Positions 11,355 to 24,200 of a stretch of 64,000 nucleotides of DNA are shown piece by piece. The DNA is from Todiramphus chloris collaris (taxonomy: Eukaryota > Chordata > Aves > Coraciiformes > Alcedinidae): contig JANVCC010000021.1 of assembly GCA_025345505.1 (NCBI GenBank), positions 1,082,902-1,146,901 on the forward strand, in the 5' to 3' direction. The position numbers were made by a program, and so were the translations under genes. Under the pieces are notes generated by a model. The model had not been told where the DNA came from. It made no database searches and saw nothing but the letters and a program-made list of their open reading frames with translations. Positions within the stretch are counted from its first letter, which is position 1, and each line of letters opens with the position of its first letter.

Positions 11355-12032
11355 GTCAAATTATTATTTAATTAGGTGGTGTTTTTCTATTTTGTGGCTA
11401 TGTACAGAGCAATAAGCTAGAGACAATTTTTCTGTCTTGCTTTCTACTGCTTTGTGGACAGGGGGGCATAACCCAGAGTTAACAACAGTATTAGCTGCAA
11501 ATAATTACACATACTCAGGGTTCAAATTTCTAGATTTTAGCATATTTTTTACAGTTTCAAATATTCCTGATGTGGTTTCATTAGTGCCTTGAAAATAATC
11601 AAGCCAACAGTGAATTATTTTCCCTTCAGCTGCATAGGAATGATTAATGATTGGAAACACCTCAAAAGTGCCATTGTTTGAGGCATCTGTAGTCACAGAC
11701 AAAAATATGTGTTTTTCAAACAGATTTTCCATTGTTTTCGCATTCAAAAGAAGAGGTAACATGTTGTTGGCAACACATGAAGCTTTTCTCCTACCTTGAT
11801 ATATCATTTTAGCTGTGGGTTAATCCTGGAAAATACAATTTATTTGTCTGTCACAGTTGGGTGATCTATTTGACTGACTATGGATAATAGTATGGTATGG
11901 CTTTGTTGCTTCTGCTGCAGTCTTCTCATTTTCTGCATTATCACAGTTCCTCACAACGACAGTAACAACAATGTCAAGAGACTTGTCCTTAGAATGAAAA
12001 TGCAAGAATTTCTCCCATGGTATTTTCCATAC
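11355..12032 (-). pseudogene. Decayed hAT-transposase-derived gene fragment (KIAA1586/ZMYM/ZBED-like)
   Basis: One minus-strand frame from 12032 to about 11355 stays in register over some 680 nt but is broken by stops at 11820-11822 and 11505-11507, with no ATG start. Its pieces follow, in order, the pattern of hAT-derived proteins of the KIAA1586/ZMYM6/ZBED-like group: TAAEATKPYHTIIHSQSNRS, then (after the first stop) GRRKASCVANNM, SVTTDASNNGTFEVFP, GTNETTSGIFETVKNML and, after the second stop, a weak ANTVVNSG that fits the usual DNTNVNFG. In functional members the conserved TDAS aspartate lies in the RNase H-like core. This assignment is from pattern memory, not a search. It is an inactive remnant, inherited or transposed into the GABRG3 intron. 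An alternative is a processed copy of a domesticated host gene. Confidence 0.6.
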
Positions 12033-13834
12033 TTACTATTGCCTCCCAGACAATGCATCACCTATAGAGTCCATTTCCCTGTACTGTAGGAAGACTTTTG
12101 GCAATTATTACTATATTTTTTAATCAACCCAGAATTATTTCTCTAACTCTAGCAAAATGTTAATTTTTTTCATTGTAGAGACAATATCTTGATTGCTGAT
12201 GGAGTGAGACTGTCTCTGATTAAAGTTGTTACTGGGATTTGTATGATACTGGTACTTAATCAACAAAACCCACATAAATAAATTAGAGTCTAGTTTGAAC
12301 TATGACCATTTTGTACCCTCCACATCCTTTTTATATCACATCAACCCACCACAAAAACTGTTCCCATAAGCTTGAAACCAATCTAATGAACTGTGGAAGG
12401 GATAAAATATCCTTTAGTTACTAAAAGGCTTGACTTCACCAAGGTGGGAAATCCTATTTGTAAGTCTTAAGCCATTCTGGAAATAAGTATTTAATTCCCC
12501 TTTTTATATTTCAGTCCAAAACATTCAGTATGAAGTATGCTTTAAAAAAAATTAATAATAATATAACCTTTTATATACAAACAGTGTCACAGAAATGTTA
12601 AGCGTTACGGTTTAAGATTGGGATATGGGACTGGGTTGTTCAGTGAAACAGGAGAGAAAAGGGGAATAAATCTCTGAAGAGTGGGAGTCTCTGATTGATT
12701 CAACCTCCCTTTTACTTGTGTGACAAATGAGTGAAAGAAGAAATGCTCCTAGAAATACAGGATGAATGGTTCTCTCTTCCTGAACCAGAACATTCATATG
12801 CCTGATATCAAAATACTGAAGTAATTATGGGGAGCACGGCCCACTTTTACCTACCCTGGATAAGTGGGCTAAAAGGAGGACAGAATTGTCCTTTTTCTGG
12901 TGGAACATCTTCTGAACAGGCTTTTGATCTTTTGAAGAGGCATAGGCCATGTGCTCATGGATAGTTTTGACCTTGATGGAAATAAATACTCCCACAGCAA
13001 CTGCTGCCTGATGCGTGCTGATTATACCCCAGATTGAATGGTGTATAGGTTATTAAAAGCCAGGAATGACGTGGATTCCAGGAGCTCCTTAGCGTTACTT
13101 CTTGCATCCTGCGTGCAACTTGCATTATTGTTTCAAAAATTGGTAAAAAACCTTCAGAGATCCTGGAGGAAGGAACTGAAGGAATTGAAAGTAGTGGAAT
13201 GGTCTATCATTCTCCAGTGAAGCTATTTTGAATCCTACACACTCTCATTTTGTGGAAACAAAGCAGAAAGAAATAAAGTCTTCTGAAGATAACCTGGTGA
13301 AATAAAGAATATACTTCATATAAGGTGTATGTTCCAAACTCTATCAAGACCAACACCCGCCTTCTGTGAGGACAACAGTTCTTACACTTGGATCTTGAAA
13401 GTTTGCCTTATCCTCAGCACAGATTAGGATAAGCCAAGTATAGGAATTAGAGCTGCCTGTAATTTTCCCTGAAGTGTCTTGCCAGCCTAGAACTGTTTAA
13501 GAGGCTGCTCACAAGCCAAATCAGGGGGGGACTTACTACACACTAGGTACTACACCATAAGGGACAGCATATTGTGTCTCACTTTCCCATTCTTCACCAG
13601 TTTCCCTTATTTCCACTTTCCTTTCTTCTACTCCCCCTCCAGCTCCTACCCTAATAGTCTCTGAGTGGTGGAAGAGCTCAGAAAACACTTCCCCACTTTT
13701 GAGCTTTTTTCTTTTCTTAATCTGAGTTTATCTGTCCCAGCAGCATTGAGGTTGTATCTTCAAAGGGCCCCCAAAATAAATATACAAACCAAAACAAAAT
13801 ATGATTAGGTTTACACTGCTAATAAAATATAGAA
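12033..13834. other. Intron 3 DNA with no recognised element
   Basis: Unique-looking AT-rich sequence. Short open frames here resemble no family I know. Confidence 0.5.
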
Positions 13835-14287
13835 GCATAAAATCAGAGAATGGTTTGGGTTGGGAAGGACCTTAAAGATCTTCTAGTTCCAAACTGCCTG
13901 CCATGGCAGGGACACCTCCCACTAGACCAGGTTGCTAAAGGTCCCATCCAACCTGGATTTGAACACATCCAGTGATGGAGCACCCACAGATTCCCTGGAC
14001 AACCTGTACCTGTCTCCCACCACTCTCAGAGGGAGAATTTCCTTCTTATTTTCAATCTAAACCTGCCCTCTTACAGTTTCAAAACATTACTATCACTATG
14101 TGCCTTGGTAAACAGCACCTCCCCAGCTTTCCTGTAGCCTCCTTCAGATACTGGAAGGCCACTATAAGGTATCCTCAGAGCCTTCTCTTCTCCAGGCTGA
14201 GCAACCCCAACTCCCTCAGGCTGTCCTCACAGGAGATGTGCTCCAGCCCTCTGAGCATCTTCATAGCCCTTCTCTGGGAGGGCTCTG
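13835..14287 (-). mobile_element. CR1 LINE copy, older subfamily
   Basis: On the plus strand: GGTTTGGGTTGGGAAGGACC, then CCATGGCAGGGACACCTCCC, GCCTTCTCTTCTCCAGGCTG and CTCAGCCT-type segments, the reverse complement of a CR1 3' end. The octamer tail is degenerate, suggesting an older copy. An AT-rich (TATAAA) patch follows at 14288-14312. Confidence 0.85.
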
Positions 14288-15329
14288 AAATATATATAAA
14301 TAAATATATATGAGTCTGAGAACGTTCCAAACTCTTTCATGTCTAGAAATATTTTGAATAACTTGGTGTTTTGTGAAATTTGCTTGGATATTTTCATAAA
14401 TTTACAAGCATGATTTTTACATGTAGAAAATGCAATGAAAGAAGCAAAGTCAATGTTGAGCTTATCACCACAGATAAAAAGGCTACTCAAGTTAACACTG
14501 GCAAAATATTTCATCAAGGAGCCACAGTTGTCTCCATAGCTGAATGGTCTGAGTCAAAGGAGAAGAAAAAAAAAAAAAAATCTCTTCTCATCACTGCCTC
14601 AGCAGGAGTCTCAGAGCAAGGAGGATGGAAGCTTGCCTTCTTCACTAGAGCATTGCTCTCTGGCTGCTTTAGGAGATTGTTTCACCGATTTCTTGCTGTT
14701 ATAAAGAGTGAAAACCAGCTAAGCTCATCCTAAAACCAAAACATGTAATTATCATGTAGCATTTCCTTTCCCTGACTGAACATTTATCTGTCTCCATGTG
14801 CCTACTTTGTCTCCCTGGAGGCTAGCTCCAGTCCTGCCCTATTCTAAATAACATCTTACACTCAGTTAAAGGAAGGGATGCAGATGTTTGTCTTGACTCA
14901 TCCTCTGAGATCCCTTCATGCCTCCTCTTCAATCTGCACTGATGGATTATCTCTTCTGGTTCAATCAACCCTCCCATAATCAGAAACACAGCATGAAATC
15001 AGAAAGAATGCAGAGCTCATTTTAGAAAACCAGCTGTAGACCCATTCTCTTACCACCCCTTTTGGTGGAGCACCCTTCATTCTTGCTGAATATTGCTACT
15101 TCCCATTTCTTTTGGGACTCTTCACTTGTATTTCTCTCAGAACATTCACAAAGATGCCACAACAGCACTTCTACAGATTCTTCTCTTGCTGTGTCAAGAG
15201 AGTGAGGGTTCCTGACCTCCTGCAGATAGGGCCTGATGAAAAGCTTTATATTTGATGAACCATAACATTATGTTCTTGAATTCATCCACTTCAGAAAAAG
15301 GCATGTCCAAAGCATGCAAGGACATCACA
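14288..15329. other. Intron 3 DNA with no recognised element
   Basis: Contains a short A-run at 14566-14580. I see no gene or classifiable repeat. Confidence 0.5.
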
Positions 15330-15920
15330 GGGGAAGGCCTGTATCAAAAATAATGTGTCCAGAAAGAGCAAGACAGGGATCATGCCCCTGGACTGGGCAC
15401 TGGGGAGGATGCACCTTGAGCACTGGGGTCAGTTTTGGGCAACACAGGAGAAGAAAGAGCTTGAGGGGCTGGAGCGGGGCCAGAGAAGGGCAAGGAAGCT
15501 GGTGAGGGGTGTGGTGGAGTCTTCATCATGTCTGATGAAGAGCAGCTGAGGGAGCTGTGATTGGTTAGTCTGGAGCAGAGGAGTCTGAGGGGAGATCTTC
15601 TTGCTCTCTACAGCCCCCTGATGGGAGGTTGGAGTGGGGTGGGGGTGGGTTTCTTCTGCCAGGTAACCAGTGATAGGATGAGAGGAAATGGGCTGCAGTT
15701 GCTCCAGGGGAGGTTTAAATTGGCCATGAGGAACAATTTCTGTGTTGAGAGAGTGGTGAGGTATTAGAACAGGCTGCCCAGGGAGGGGGTGGAGTCACCA
15801 TCCCTGGAGAGATTCAACAAACATGTAGATGTGGCACCTCAGGACATGGTTTAGTGGCCATGGTAATGTTGCGTAGATTGTTGGGTCTTTTCCGACCTTA
15901 ATGATTCTGTGATTTTGTGA
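15330..15920 (+). mobile_element. CR1 LINE, ORF2 end plus 3' region
   Basis: Starts in the ORF2 tail ([25 protein letters not shown]) and runs through GGAGATCTTCTTGCTCTCTA and AACAGGCTGCCCAGGGAGGG to the tail gattctgtgattttgtga. It is collinear with the copy at 61806-62665. Confidence 0.9.
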
Positions 15921-16304
15921 CAATATATGGTGTGGGCAGACTTTCGGTCACTGTTATCTGGTAAGCTATGTAACTTGAAATCCTAATGAGAACAGTCACT
16001 CCTAAGGAGATTGCTGGTAGAAGAAACAATATTGTTGGGATTGACTTAGAAAGTACAGTGCCCACTCTGACCTTTACTAAGACAACAGACAGGGGGTGAG
16101 GGGGAGAGAGATTCCAAATGCATAATTTAATGTGGTAAGAAAACAAGGTTGTTAACTGGTGAATTTTGTAAGACAAATGCACAAAACTAAGCTTAACTCC
16201 TGTGGAAATACTAAAGAAATCAAAATGAGTAATCCCTGAACAGAAGAAATTAAAAAAAAAAAAAAAAAGAGAAAATTAAAACTCTGTGAATGTACGTTAA
16301 TCAC

Positions 16305-16405
16305 TGTACTTAATAAAATTAAGTACATTATTAAAGTCTCCTAAGAATACTTGATATCTGAAAAAAATACAAAACAAATTATAAAGATACTCAATAGTAT
16401 CTTTA
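16305..16405. repeat. Two perfect AT-rich hairpins
   Basis: TGTACTTAAT-AAA-ATTAAGTACA (16305-16327) is a 10-bp stem with a 3-nt loop. TAAAGATACT-CAAT-AGTATCTTTA (16382-16405) is a 10-bp stem with a 4-nt loop. Both pairings are exact. No role can be assigned. Confidence 0.7.
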
Positions 16406-17071
16406 CTATTGATGTAGGAGCTTTATAAGCATAGTTCTTGAGGCATTAGCTTATTCTGAACAGAAGCTAAACTTCCCTGTTCAGAAAAATAAATTCTCTC
16501 TCAAAGACTATACACAATAAGACTTTATGCACATAATCTCTGTATTAAAGAGGTTGTTTTATAAATGGAGAGAGGGGCCTTTTGGCCAAACAAGTGGAGA
16601 AACAGTGCGAAACATCTTTTACACCAGTCTTGTTCCAACTGTTCCATTCACTGTCATTTTTAGGGTATCTCCTGAGGCTATGTTATATCTTCAGAACCCA
16701 CATATAATTCTACTACAGTATCCAAGTATACAAAGAAGTCGCTCTCTTAGGTTGTGGGAAAAAAAAAAAAAACAAACCCAAACCCTCTGTGTTTTATTTT
16801 TATATATAAAAAAAAAAATTTACAAACTTCTTTTTCTTTCTGAGAAGCTGAGATATTGAGGGCATTTATGTGTTCTCCAGGTTTTTCCAGGAAAGCTACA
16901 GCTCAACAGGGATTTGAATCCCATTCTTTCAAACCCTCTTCCATTTGGAACCACCATCTCACCTGTCTGTGAACATTTTCAAGGGTCAGAATAAATAAAT
17001 CAATACAATTCTAGAAACACAGCTCAAGGACTGAACACACAGTCTTTTGTCTTGCTTAACTGCCATCTGAC

Positions 17072-17383
17072 TTTGCCAGGATGGAACCAGTCTTTTTTTC
17101 AGTGGTGCCCCCTGACAGAACAAGAGGTAATAGGCACAGACTTGAACGTAGGAAATTCCACCTAACCATGAGGAGGAATTTCTTTATTTTGAGGGACACA
17201 GAGCACTGGAACAGGCTGCCCAGAGAAGTGGTGGGGTCTCCATCTCTGGAGACATCCCAAACCCACCTGGACAATGCAATTCTGTGTGACCTTCTCTAGG
17301 TGGTCCTTCTCTGGCAGAGGGGTTGGGCTAGATGATCTCCAGAGGTCTCTTCCAGCCCCTACTGTGATTCTACAATTTCCTTA
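17072..17383 (+). mobile_element. CR1 LINE 3' end
   Basis: Contains GGAACAGGCTGCCCAGAGAA, TGGGGTCTCCATCTCTGGAG, GATGATCTCCAGAGGTCTCT and CCAGCCCCTACTGTGATTCT, the 3' end of a CR1 subfamily that ends in 'cccctac..tgattcta'. Confidence 0.88.
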
Positions 17384-18859
17384 CCCTACTCCTTCTAAGA
17401 TAAACTTGCCACAGAGGCAGCAAAACCTAAGAAACGTAAACATACACCCATTGGTGCCACTCAGACTTGGGGACAAGTATTGGTCCCAGGACATCTTTGA
17501 TGTAGCAGAATAGACATACCCAGGTCATGAAGACTAAATTCATTACAGTACAAATAGAAACCAAGAGGAGAATTTGAGTTGTGGGATGACCGAAATCACG
17601 AAAATAAATGAAAGAACAGTGAATGAGGGAGTTATGTTCTCTATCCACAGGACGTGAATAGGTGTTGCTGTCATTAAACAAAATGATGCAGGAAAAAGCC
17701 AACTGTGCACGAAGCAGTTGAAAAAGCTCATTTGTAAAAGCCCTCAATTACATTGGAGAGAAATGCGAATGCGTAACCACTCTGAAAACGAGAAGAGTTT
17801 TGCCATACAGGCAGACCGACACTACATAATGGGTGTCTCTGCTGTGCTTTTCATGCTTTTGTGCTCCAGAGGAGCTGGGGCAGCCCTCTACACTGCTGTC
17901 TTAGGCAAAACCAGACCCCTCTTTGCTTCTACATTACTGGAAGCCCACCTTGAGGGGAGGCTGAGACTCCATATTCAAAATATATAGCACCTCTTGGTTT
18001 CTTCACCTCTTGGGCATTTCTTTTTTTCTTCTTATTTCTTTTTTTACTTTGATCTGTTTATGTGGGTGATTCCAAGGTAATCCCTGGGCTCCACTCATTC
18101 AGGTCACACTTCCTACCAAGACTTCTTGTGTTTGGTGATTCGACACTCAAAACACCCTGTCTCGTATTTTTCAAGCCAAAGCTGATCAGATTCCAGCTCA
18201 TTCCAAATTTCAGTCCATTCTGGTTTAAATATCAGACTCATGTTAAATCACCTGTTGGCATTGGTAATTCTTCATTCTTCCTCCTGTTCTGGAGGAAAAG
18301 TGACACCAGATGAAACAGCAGATGGCTGATTGCCATTCACTGGGCCATTGAATGACAGCAATTTCAGGAGTCCAGGTTGTTCCTATCAGTTTTATATGAT
18401 CACATTCCTCTTATAAACTCCATTACTCCCTAGTTGGGGAAACTCAAAAGGAGCCTACCAGAAATTTTCAATGACTGGTGTCATTGAGAAAAAAAAATAA
18501 TGAAAGAACCTAAACAAGAAATTGGAAGATCTAGCTTGCAAAGCTCGTTAGGGAAAGTGAAATATAGTCATGTAAAGTTGTGGAAGACAAACTCACTCCC
18601 TAACACAGTTTAAGCTCACTCCCTAACTCAACATCTCATTTAGCGCTGCAGGATTAATAATGGGTACTCGAATATAGTTTTTTACACTACATTAGAAAGA
18701 AAAAAAAAAGTAATTCTGCTATTACTTGTGAACTGGTTATACTGTCCTCAGTCAAAAGAGAAAATGGGTGTAGCTTGCATGGGAAAAGTAATTTATCTCC
18801 AGTGCATTTTCACTTTCTAACTAGAAATGAAATAGGTAACATATATAGGTGATAAGATA
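17384..18859. other. Intron 3 DNA with no recognised element
   Basis: Contains a hydrophobic minus-strand open frame (17427-17747) that resembles no known family. Otherwise nothing stands out. Confidence 0.5.
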
Positions 18860-19155
18860 GGCACTCCTGGTATCTCGTGCCTAAATCCCCCAGCCAGCAC
18901 CAGGCAGGTAATCAGAAGTAAGGACAGTTGTATCTCCAACCCAAGTGAGGAAGGCTCTCCATCCGTTGCCATGGTAACACTCCCACCTCCAGTTCCCCTG
19001 GCTGCTGGTCCCCTCCCTGTTGCTGCGGTAACCACTTGACATCAGTCCTCTTTCTCCCACTCCTACGTCCCCCCACAGCCTGCAGCCCTGCTTGGACACC
19101 CACCCATCCTTTGGCCATGGCTCATTCACTGACACTGGCACCGTGCAGATGGAAA
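18860..19155. promoter_or_regulatory. GC-richer block with two X-box (RFX-type) motifs
   Basis: This is a 300-bp C/T-rich, GC-richer island in AT-rich intron, cut off by an assembly gap. It holds GTTGCCATGGTAAC (18965-18978), an exact palindrome matching the X-box recognised by RFX factors, and GTTGCTGCGGTAAC (19019-19032), a weaker version 54 bp further on. A polypyrimidine run followed by ccccccacag lies at about 19046-19078. Regulatory function is inferred from the motifs only. Confidence 0.4.
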
Positions 19156-19165
19156 NNNNNNNNNN
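19156..19165. other. Assembly gap (10 N)
   Basis: Ten N bases immediately after the GC-richer block; the true gap length is unknown. Confidence 0.99.
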
Positions 19166-20939
19166 GGATACATTTATGCAGAGATATACTATAGGGGAAA
19201 GTCATGAGGTCAATATATGTAAGTTTTGGTGGTACATGGACTCAGGCTGATCCTTTGCCCACCAGTGAATGTCACCAGTAATTGATCGTAGAGTAGTCTT
19301 CTTGCTGTGTTCTTTTCTTGTATTACGTAATGACAGAAGAGAAACAATATTGACCTAATCACATTTCCCTAACTCAATGTATTGTTGACTTATTCACTCT
19401 GCATTTCTTTCATTTCTGAATACTGTTCTTGAACAAGTAGAGATTTTATTTTTATTTCTGTTTTGTTTTTCTTTTTCCCAATTTCAGTAAAAGGAAGATG
19501 AAAACAAATTTTTTGCTCTGGATCTTGCAGTATTTCTTTCTGAATCCTGATAAAAATTCTCTAGCCTTGAATATTTTTCACCACAAAGAATATAAACTTT
19601 GTAAGCTTTCCAGAACAATTTTCTGAACTCTTCTTAACCACTTTAAATTTTCACAGATAATTATTTCAGCAGAATAATAAGACAAATCTTTAATAGTCTA
19701 TCCCACTGCTGAACTATAAGTAGCATGTAACTGGAAATCCAGGAAACAGACATGGGGAAGTCCAAGGTCTAACACCGGTTTCTGTTTTTACCTGATATCA
19801 GTAAACATTCACACTGTTTTCTTCACTTGAGCATCTCCAAATTTGGTGCTGTTGTAGCAGAAGAGAAAAACTCATCTCTAATTTGACAACTTAGGCTGAT
19901 ACAGAAAAAAAAAAGAGAGATCTCTTTCCTCTGGCAATTTTATATTTCACTGTTATTCTCTAAACCGTATTTCATAATGCCCAGCTGTGAAGTCTTGCTT
20001 TAAAAGTATTTCATGAAACAATTCATAATATACATTTCAACTGCCTAGGAAAAAGTTATTGTAGCAGTTTCAATACCCAAAACTAGTCCATTGTGAACAA
20101 GAAGAAAGAAGTGGACATGCTTTTTGCTAATGGAACCCTGCATGAATCCTTACTTTTTAATTTTGTAGCATAACAGTAGAATGAAAAAAAGTAACCCAAA
20201 GTACAAGTTGTACTGAGTAGATTTTTCTCATTCTTACAGTGTGGAGTGCAAGCCATGAGAAGGATGGTTGAAACTGTTCTGGAGGCAATAACTGAATGAA
20301 AAATGAACTAAGGAATGTGAGAATTCTTGAAAGCAGCTATTTATTGAGCAACTGATTTTTTAATTAAGATTTTTTTAAAAAACAACCCTAGCTGCTCTTT
20401 AAAGTCCTAGTTGATAAATACATACATATAGTCATCTGTCATTACAGTGAAGAAAGCTTGAGGAGCAATCCTAATGCAGTTTACCTCTTTCTCTAAACCC
20501 ATAAAGAACACTCATTAGAGTTGCAAAATGGCCACCTGCCGCAACTTTGTTCATTTTAATTTAGTGACTTTCATAGTTAAAGTGGCATAACCAGTCTGGG
20601 GGAAAGGAATGATCAAATATTAAACTAAAGAATTTTCTCATCTGGACCTTCAGTTGAGGTTCTTTTCATCTTGTTCTTATTACAATACACAGATTCAGGA
20701 GTGCTTCAGAGAGAAATGAGACTGAGCAATGACAATCAAAAAACGGAGAGTATTGTTCTACCTGATGTTATGTACTTTGATAATAAGCCAACATTAATTA
20801 CTCTACAAGTGATAAAAAAAAACTTCAAGTTCTAAAACTTAAAATAAAAAGGCTCTGAGGGGAAAAACTTTGCACAGTTGTCAGTGCTATACTGGTCAGT
20901 GAATCTAAAATTTAACTGATCCATGATTGTGTCTTAAAG
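19166..20939. other. Intron 3 DNA with no recognised element
   Basis: AT-rich sequence after the gap with no recognised gene or repeat family. Confidence 0.5.
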
Positions 20940-21208
20940 GAATGATAGGATGAGGGGGAATGGACTCAAGTTGCATCAGGGGAGGTTTAGATTAGATATT
21001 AGGAGGAAATTCTTCACTGAGAGGGTAGTTAGTCACTGGAACAGGCTGCCCAGGGAGGTGGTGGAGTCACCATCCCTGGAGGTGTTTAAAGAACGATTAG
21101 ATGTGGAGCTTGAGGACATGGTGTAGTGGTTAGAGAAATGCTAGGACAAAGGTGGGACTTGATGACCCCGGAGGTTCTTTCCAACCATAATGATTCTATG
21201 ATTCTATG
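20940..21208 (+). mobile_element. CR1 LINE 3' end, relatively well preserved
   Basis: Starts TGATAGGATGAGGGGGAATG and continues AACAGGCTGCCCAGGGAGGT, GGAGTCACCATCCCTGGAGG, to ATGATTCTATGATTCTATG. Complete octamer tail and little decay suggest a younger insertion. Confidence 0.92.
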
Positions 21209-24200
21209 AATGTACAACGGATGAATTTTTTCCAAAGCCTGACAATCTTTATCTAGATGAGGATCAACAAAAGCAAGTGGCTATTACTCAAAGCATTTAT
21301 GTGCTCAAATCGTACTTTTAACAGTTCTAAGGAACTTAAGCTGAGAGGAAGAAGTCAGGAAAGCTCTGACCAAATTTGCTGAGGTGCTTCAGATATTGTA
21401 AATGCCTAAAGGGAAGCTAAGAAGCAGACTCAACAGAGTCCTTGTTAGCTGAAGTGATGTGTGAGTCACCTCAGGAAATTGCCTGAGGAGCCTGAGTTGA
21501 TAGCTGAGGTGACAGGTGATAGCCAAAGGAATTGGAACCTGAACTCCTACATTTCAGAAGAGAGTATTTTTGGGTACGGGCAGAGGAAGAAGAACATTCT
21601 GGACAGAAGCTCATTTCACCTCTTCTATTGAAGATGTGTCACCAGAACTAAAAGTTTCACAGAGAGGGGTGAACAAGAAAAAATTCACTTTGCAATCTAC
21701 TGCTACTTGCAAAATTATCTGAAGACTGGGAGATGAGCAAGAATTTACACACTGCACATTAGACAATTACTGGACAAAAGAAAAAATAACATGCTAAAAC
21801 TTTGTCCTTCTATCTTAGTTCTTGTTAACTTAGGTACCCCAGAACTCTGAATAATGTGTATTACAAATACTGAAATGGGAATGAGTCTCAGAACTTTTCT
21901 GATGTTTGAGTGGGCTGGGAGGCAGTCAAGTATATGGATTATATTCCCAGAGACAGATGATGAATACCCAAGCTTGGGAAAAATTCCACAGCTCTTAAGA
22001 GCTCTCATTTCAATCTGACAGGCTTTGCTGTAGGTCAGGAAATGTAGCAGAAAAAGGGAACATTTACACCACACCTGGAAACTTCTGATAATATTTTAGA
22101 AATCAGTTATTATAAGAAAGACTGAAATAAAAAAAAAAAAAAAAAAAAAACAAAACATTCAAGCCAGTTGAGTAAAACTTGATATTTGATTTTTACAGAG
22201 AAAACTAAAGAAATTAGAAATAAGGCAAAAAGCTGATGTGAAATTAAAAAATATTTATGTGGGTAAAAATTCTGAAGTAGATCAAAAGATAAAGCAATCA
22301 AATGGCAAACAGCCTAACCTGATTGAGATGAATAACAAGCCAACGGAAGTAAATGATCAAAGTATTAACACCTGCTACCACAGATGACATCTATGTAAGA
22401 AGTATATTAACAACCTGAAGCATCATGTCTATTCCTATCAGACTCAAATATTAAATCTATTAACAACAAACGAGCCACTTCTCCTTTCCAAAACATTTTC
22501 ATAAATGCACCCAAGTGACTTGTACTCTGCACATGGATAGGTAAGGAAAGCTCATAATGAACATTGGGAACTGCCTAGACAACTTGCCGTAAGGCTGATC
22601 TAAATTATATCCCCAGAATTATAATGTTAAAAGCTCCAAATGTGGGAGTTAAATAAGGTTTAGTTTAGAGAAATTTATTAGAAATTCTATTATGTGATTA
22701 AGACTTTTCTCTACCAAATTAGTTTTAGTATATTGCAGGTGAAGTACTTAATGTGTCTAGATATTTTAGGATATGACTTGTCCCATTATACAAATCTTTT
22801 TTCGGTAAATATGCCACAAGCAGTGTCAATGTCATGCAGATTACTCAGAACAACTTCATAATTATTGTTTTTATTTCATCCAAAAAAGTATAGCCGTTTC
22901 CGAGTATGAAGTTAGAATAGCAACAGCATCATAAGAAAAAAAAAAAAACCTCTTGCAAACTCTTGAGAGAAGTTGTGACTTGGATCCAGAAGTCAGAAGT
23001 TGCAATAAGAGTAACTTTGTGTTAGAAAATACAGCTTTATCTGTGCTGAAGGTCTGCCAAAAGGGAAGGGAAGGGAAGGGAAGGGAAGGGAAGGGAAGGG
23101 AAGGGAAGGGAGAGGAAAAAGGAAAGGGGAAAAAGAAGGACAAACAGCAAGCCCAAATCACAGTCTATATGCTCATGGTAGACAATTTCTAGATCCTTGC
23201 AGCTAAATTTCCCGAACTCTAAAATAGACAATTTTCTCTTCTGGCAATAAACAGGACTTTCGTTGTAAACATTTCTCTGCAATGCTGAAGTCTTAGTTAC
23301 AGAGCAAAAAGCAAATATCCTGGGTTTTTTTCTGACATGTGCATTCTTTTATTTCCATGCGCTGTGAGCAGAGGATGGTTGTTTCAGATTGCACGTTAGC
23401 AGAACCCGGTGAAACTTCATTGCAAAACTCCCAACCACGTGAAAGAGAAAATGGGGAAAAGAACTTGACTGAAATAATTTCCCTTCAATTTTGAGTTACA
23501 CAATTCTTCTGACATCTTTACATCGCACCAGATATTTCAGAGGATGTTCAGTCTTTGCTATTCACAGTGGGAAGTGGCACGGAGAAATCATTGTGACTAT
23601 GTGTAGAGGTATTCCAAAATATTCTATACTGCCCTGTTCTTCCAGGTAAAACTGACTTTTATAGCAGTAAACTGATAAATCTGATAAATTAAATGGACTA
23701 AAATATTGATCAATAACCATATGCTTTTGACAAATGTTGGAAAAGATAAAGATAGGACATGGATGGGTTTCTGAGAAAAATGGTAGCAATTCTGAATTTA
23801 TCAAGACACAAATCTCTATCAGAAAATGTACAAGTTAATTCTTCAGGCTCTACCAGAATAGTGGCAGTAACTGAAGATGTTTGTAAAGCATTCTCTCTTC
23901 TGCAAAAACTATGGACACTTCATATTTGATAAACATAAGTTGTATTGATGGTCCAATTATGCAGAAACCCTCCACATTTACTCATATTTTCTTCCCTTTT
24001 TTAGTTTTTTTCCCTCTATGCATAAGCTAAATATTATTTTTCTTTTCCTAACTAATATTCATAAAGCATAATGGACATAATTTAAGATACCTATTTAGAA
24101 TTTTCATTACATATTAAATTTTGAAATCCAAGTTCCATTCTGAACCTTTTGTGGCCACTTCTCATTTTTATCAAGGTATTTCTCCATTCTGTAAATTGCC

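Noticed and set aside
17427-17747. Hydrophobic minus-strand frame of 106 residues
   Set aside because: Looks like a possible membrane protein, but composition follows from AT-rich DNA, and no family or splice signals were recognised.
22953-23192. Frame coding for Lys-Gly-Arg-Glu-Gly repeats
   Set aside because: Translation of the (AAGGG)n microsatellite.
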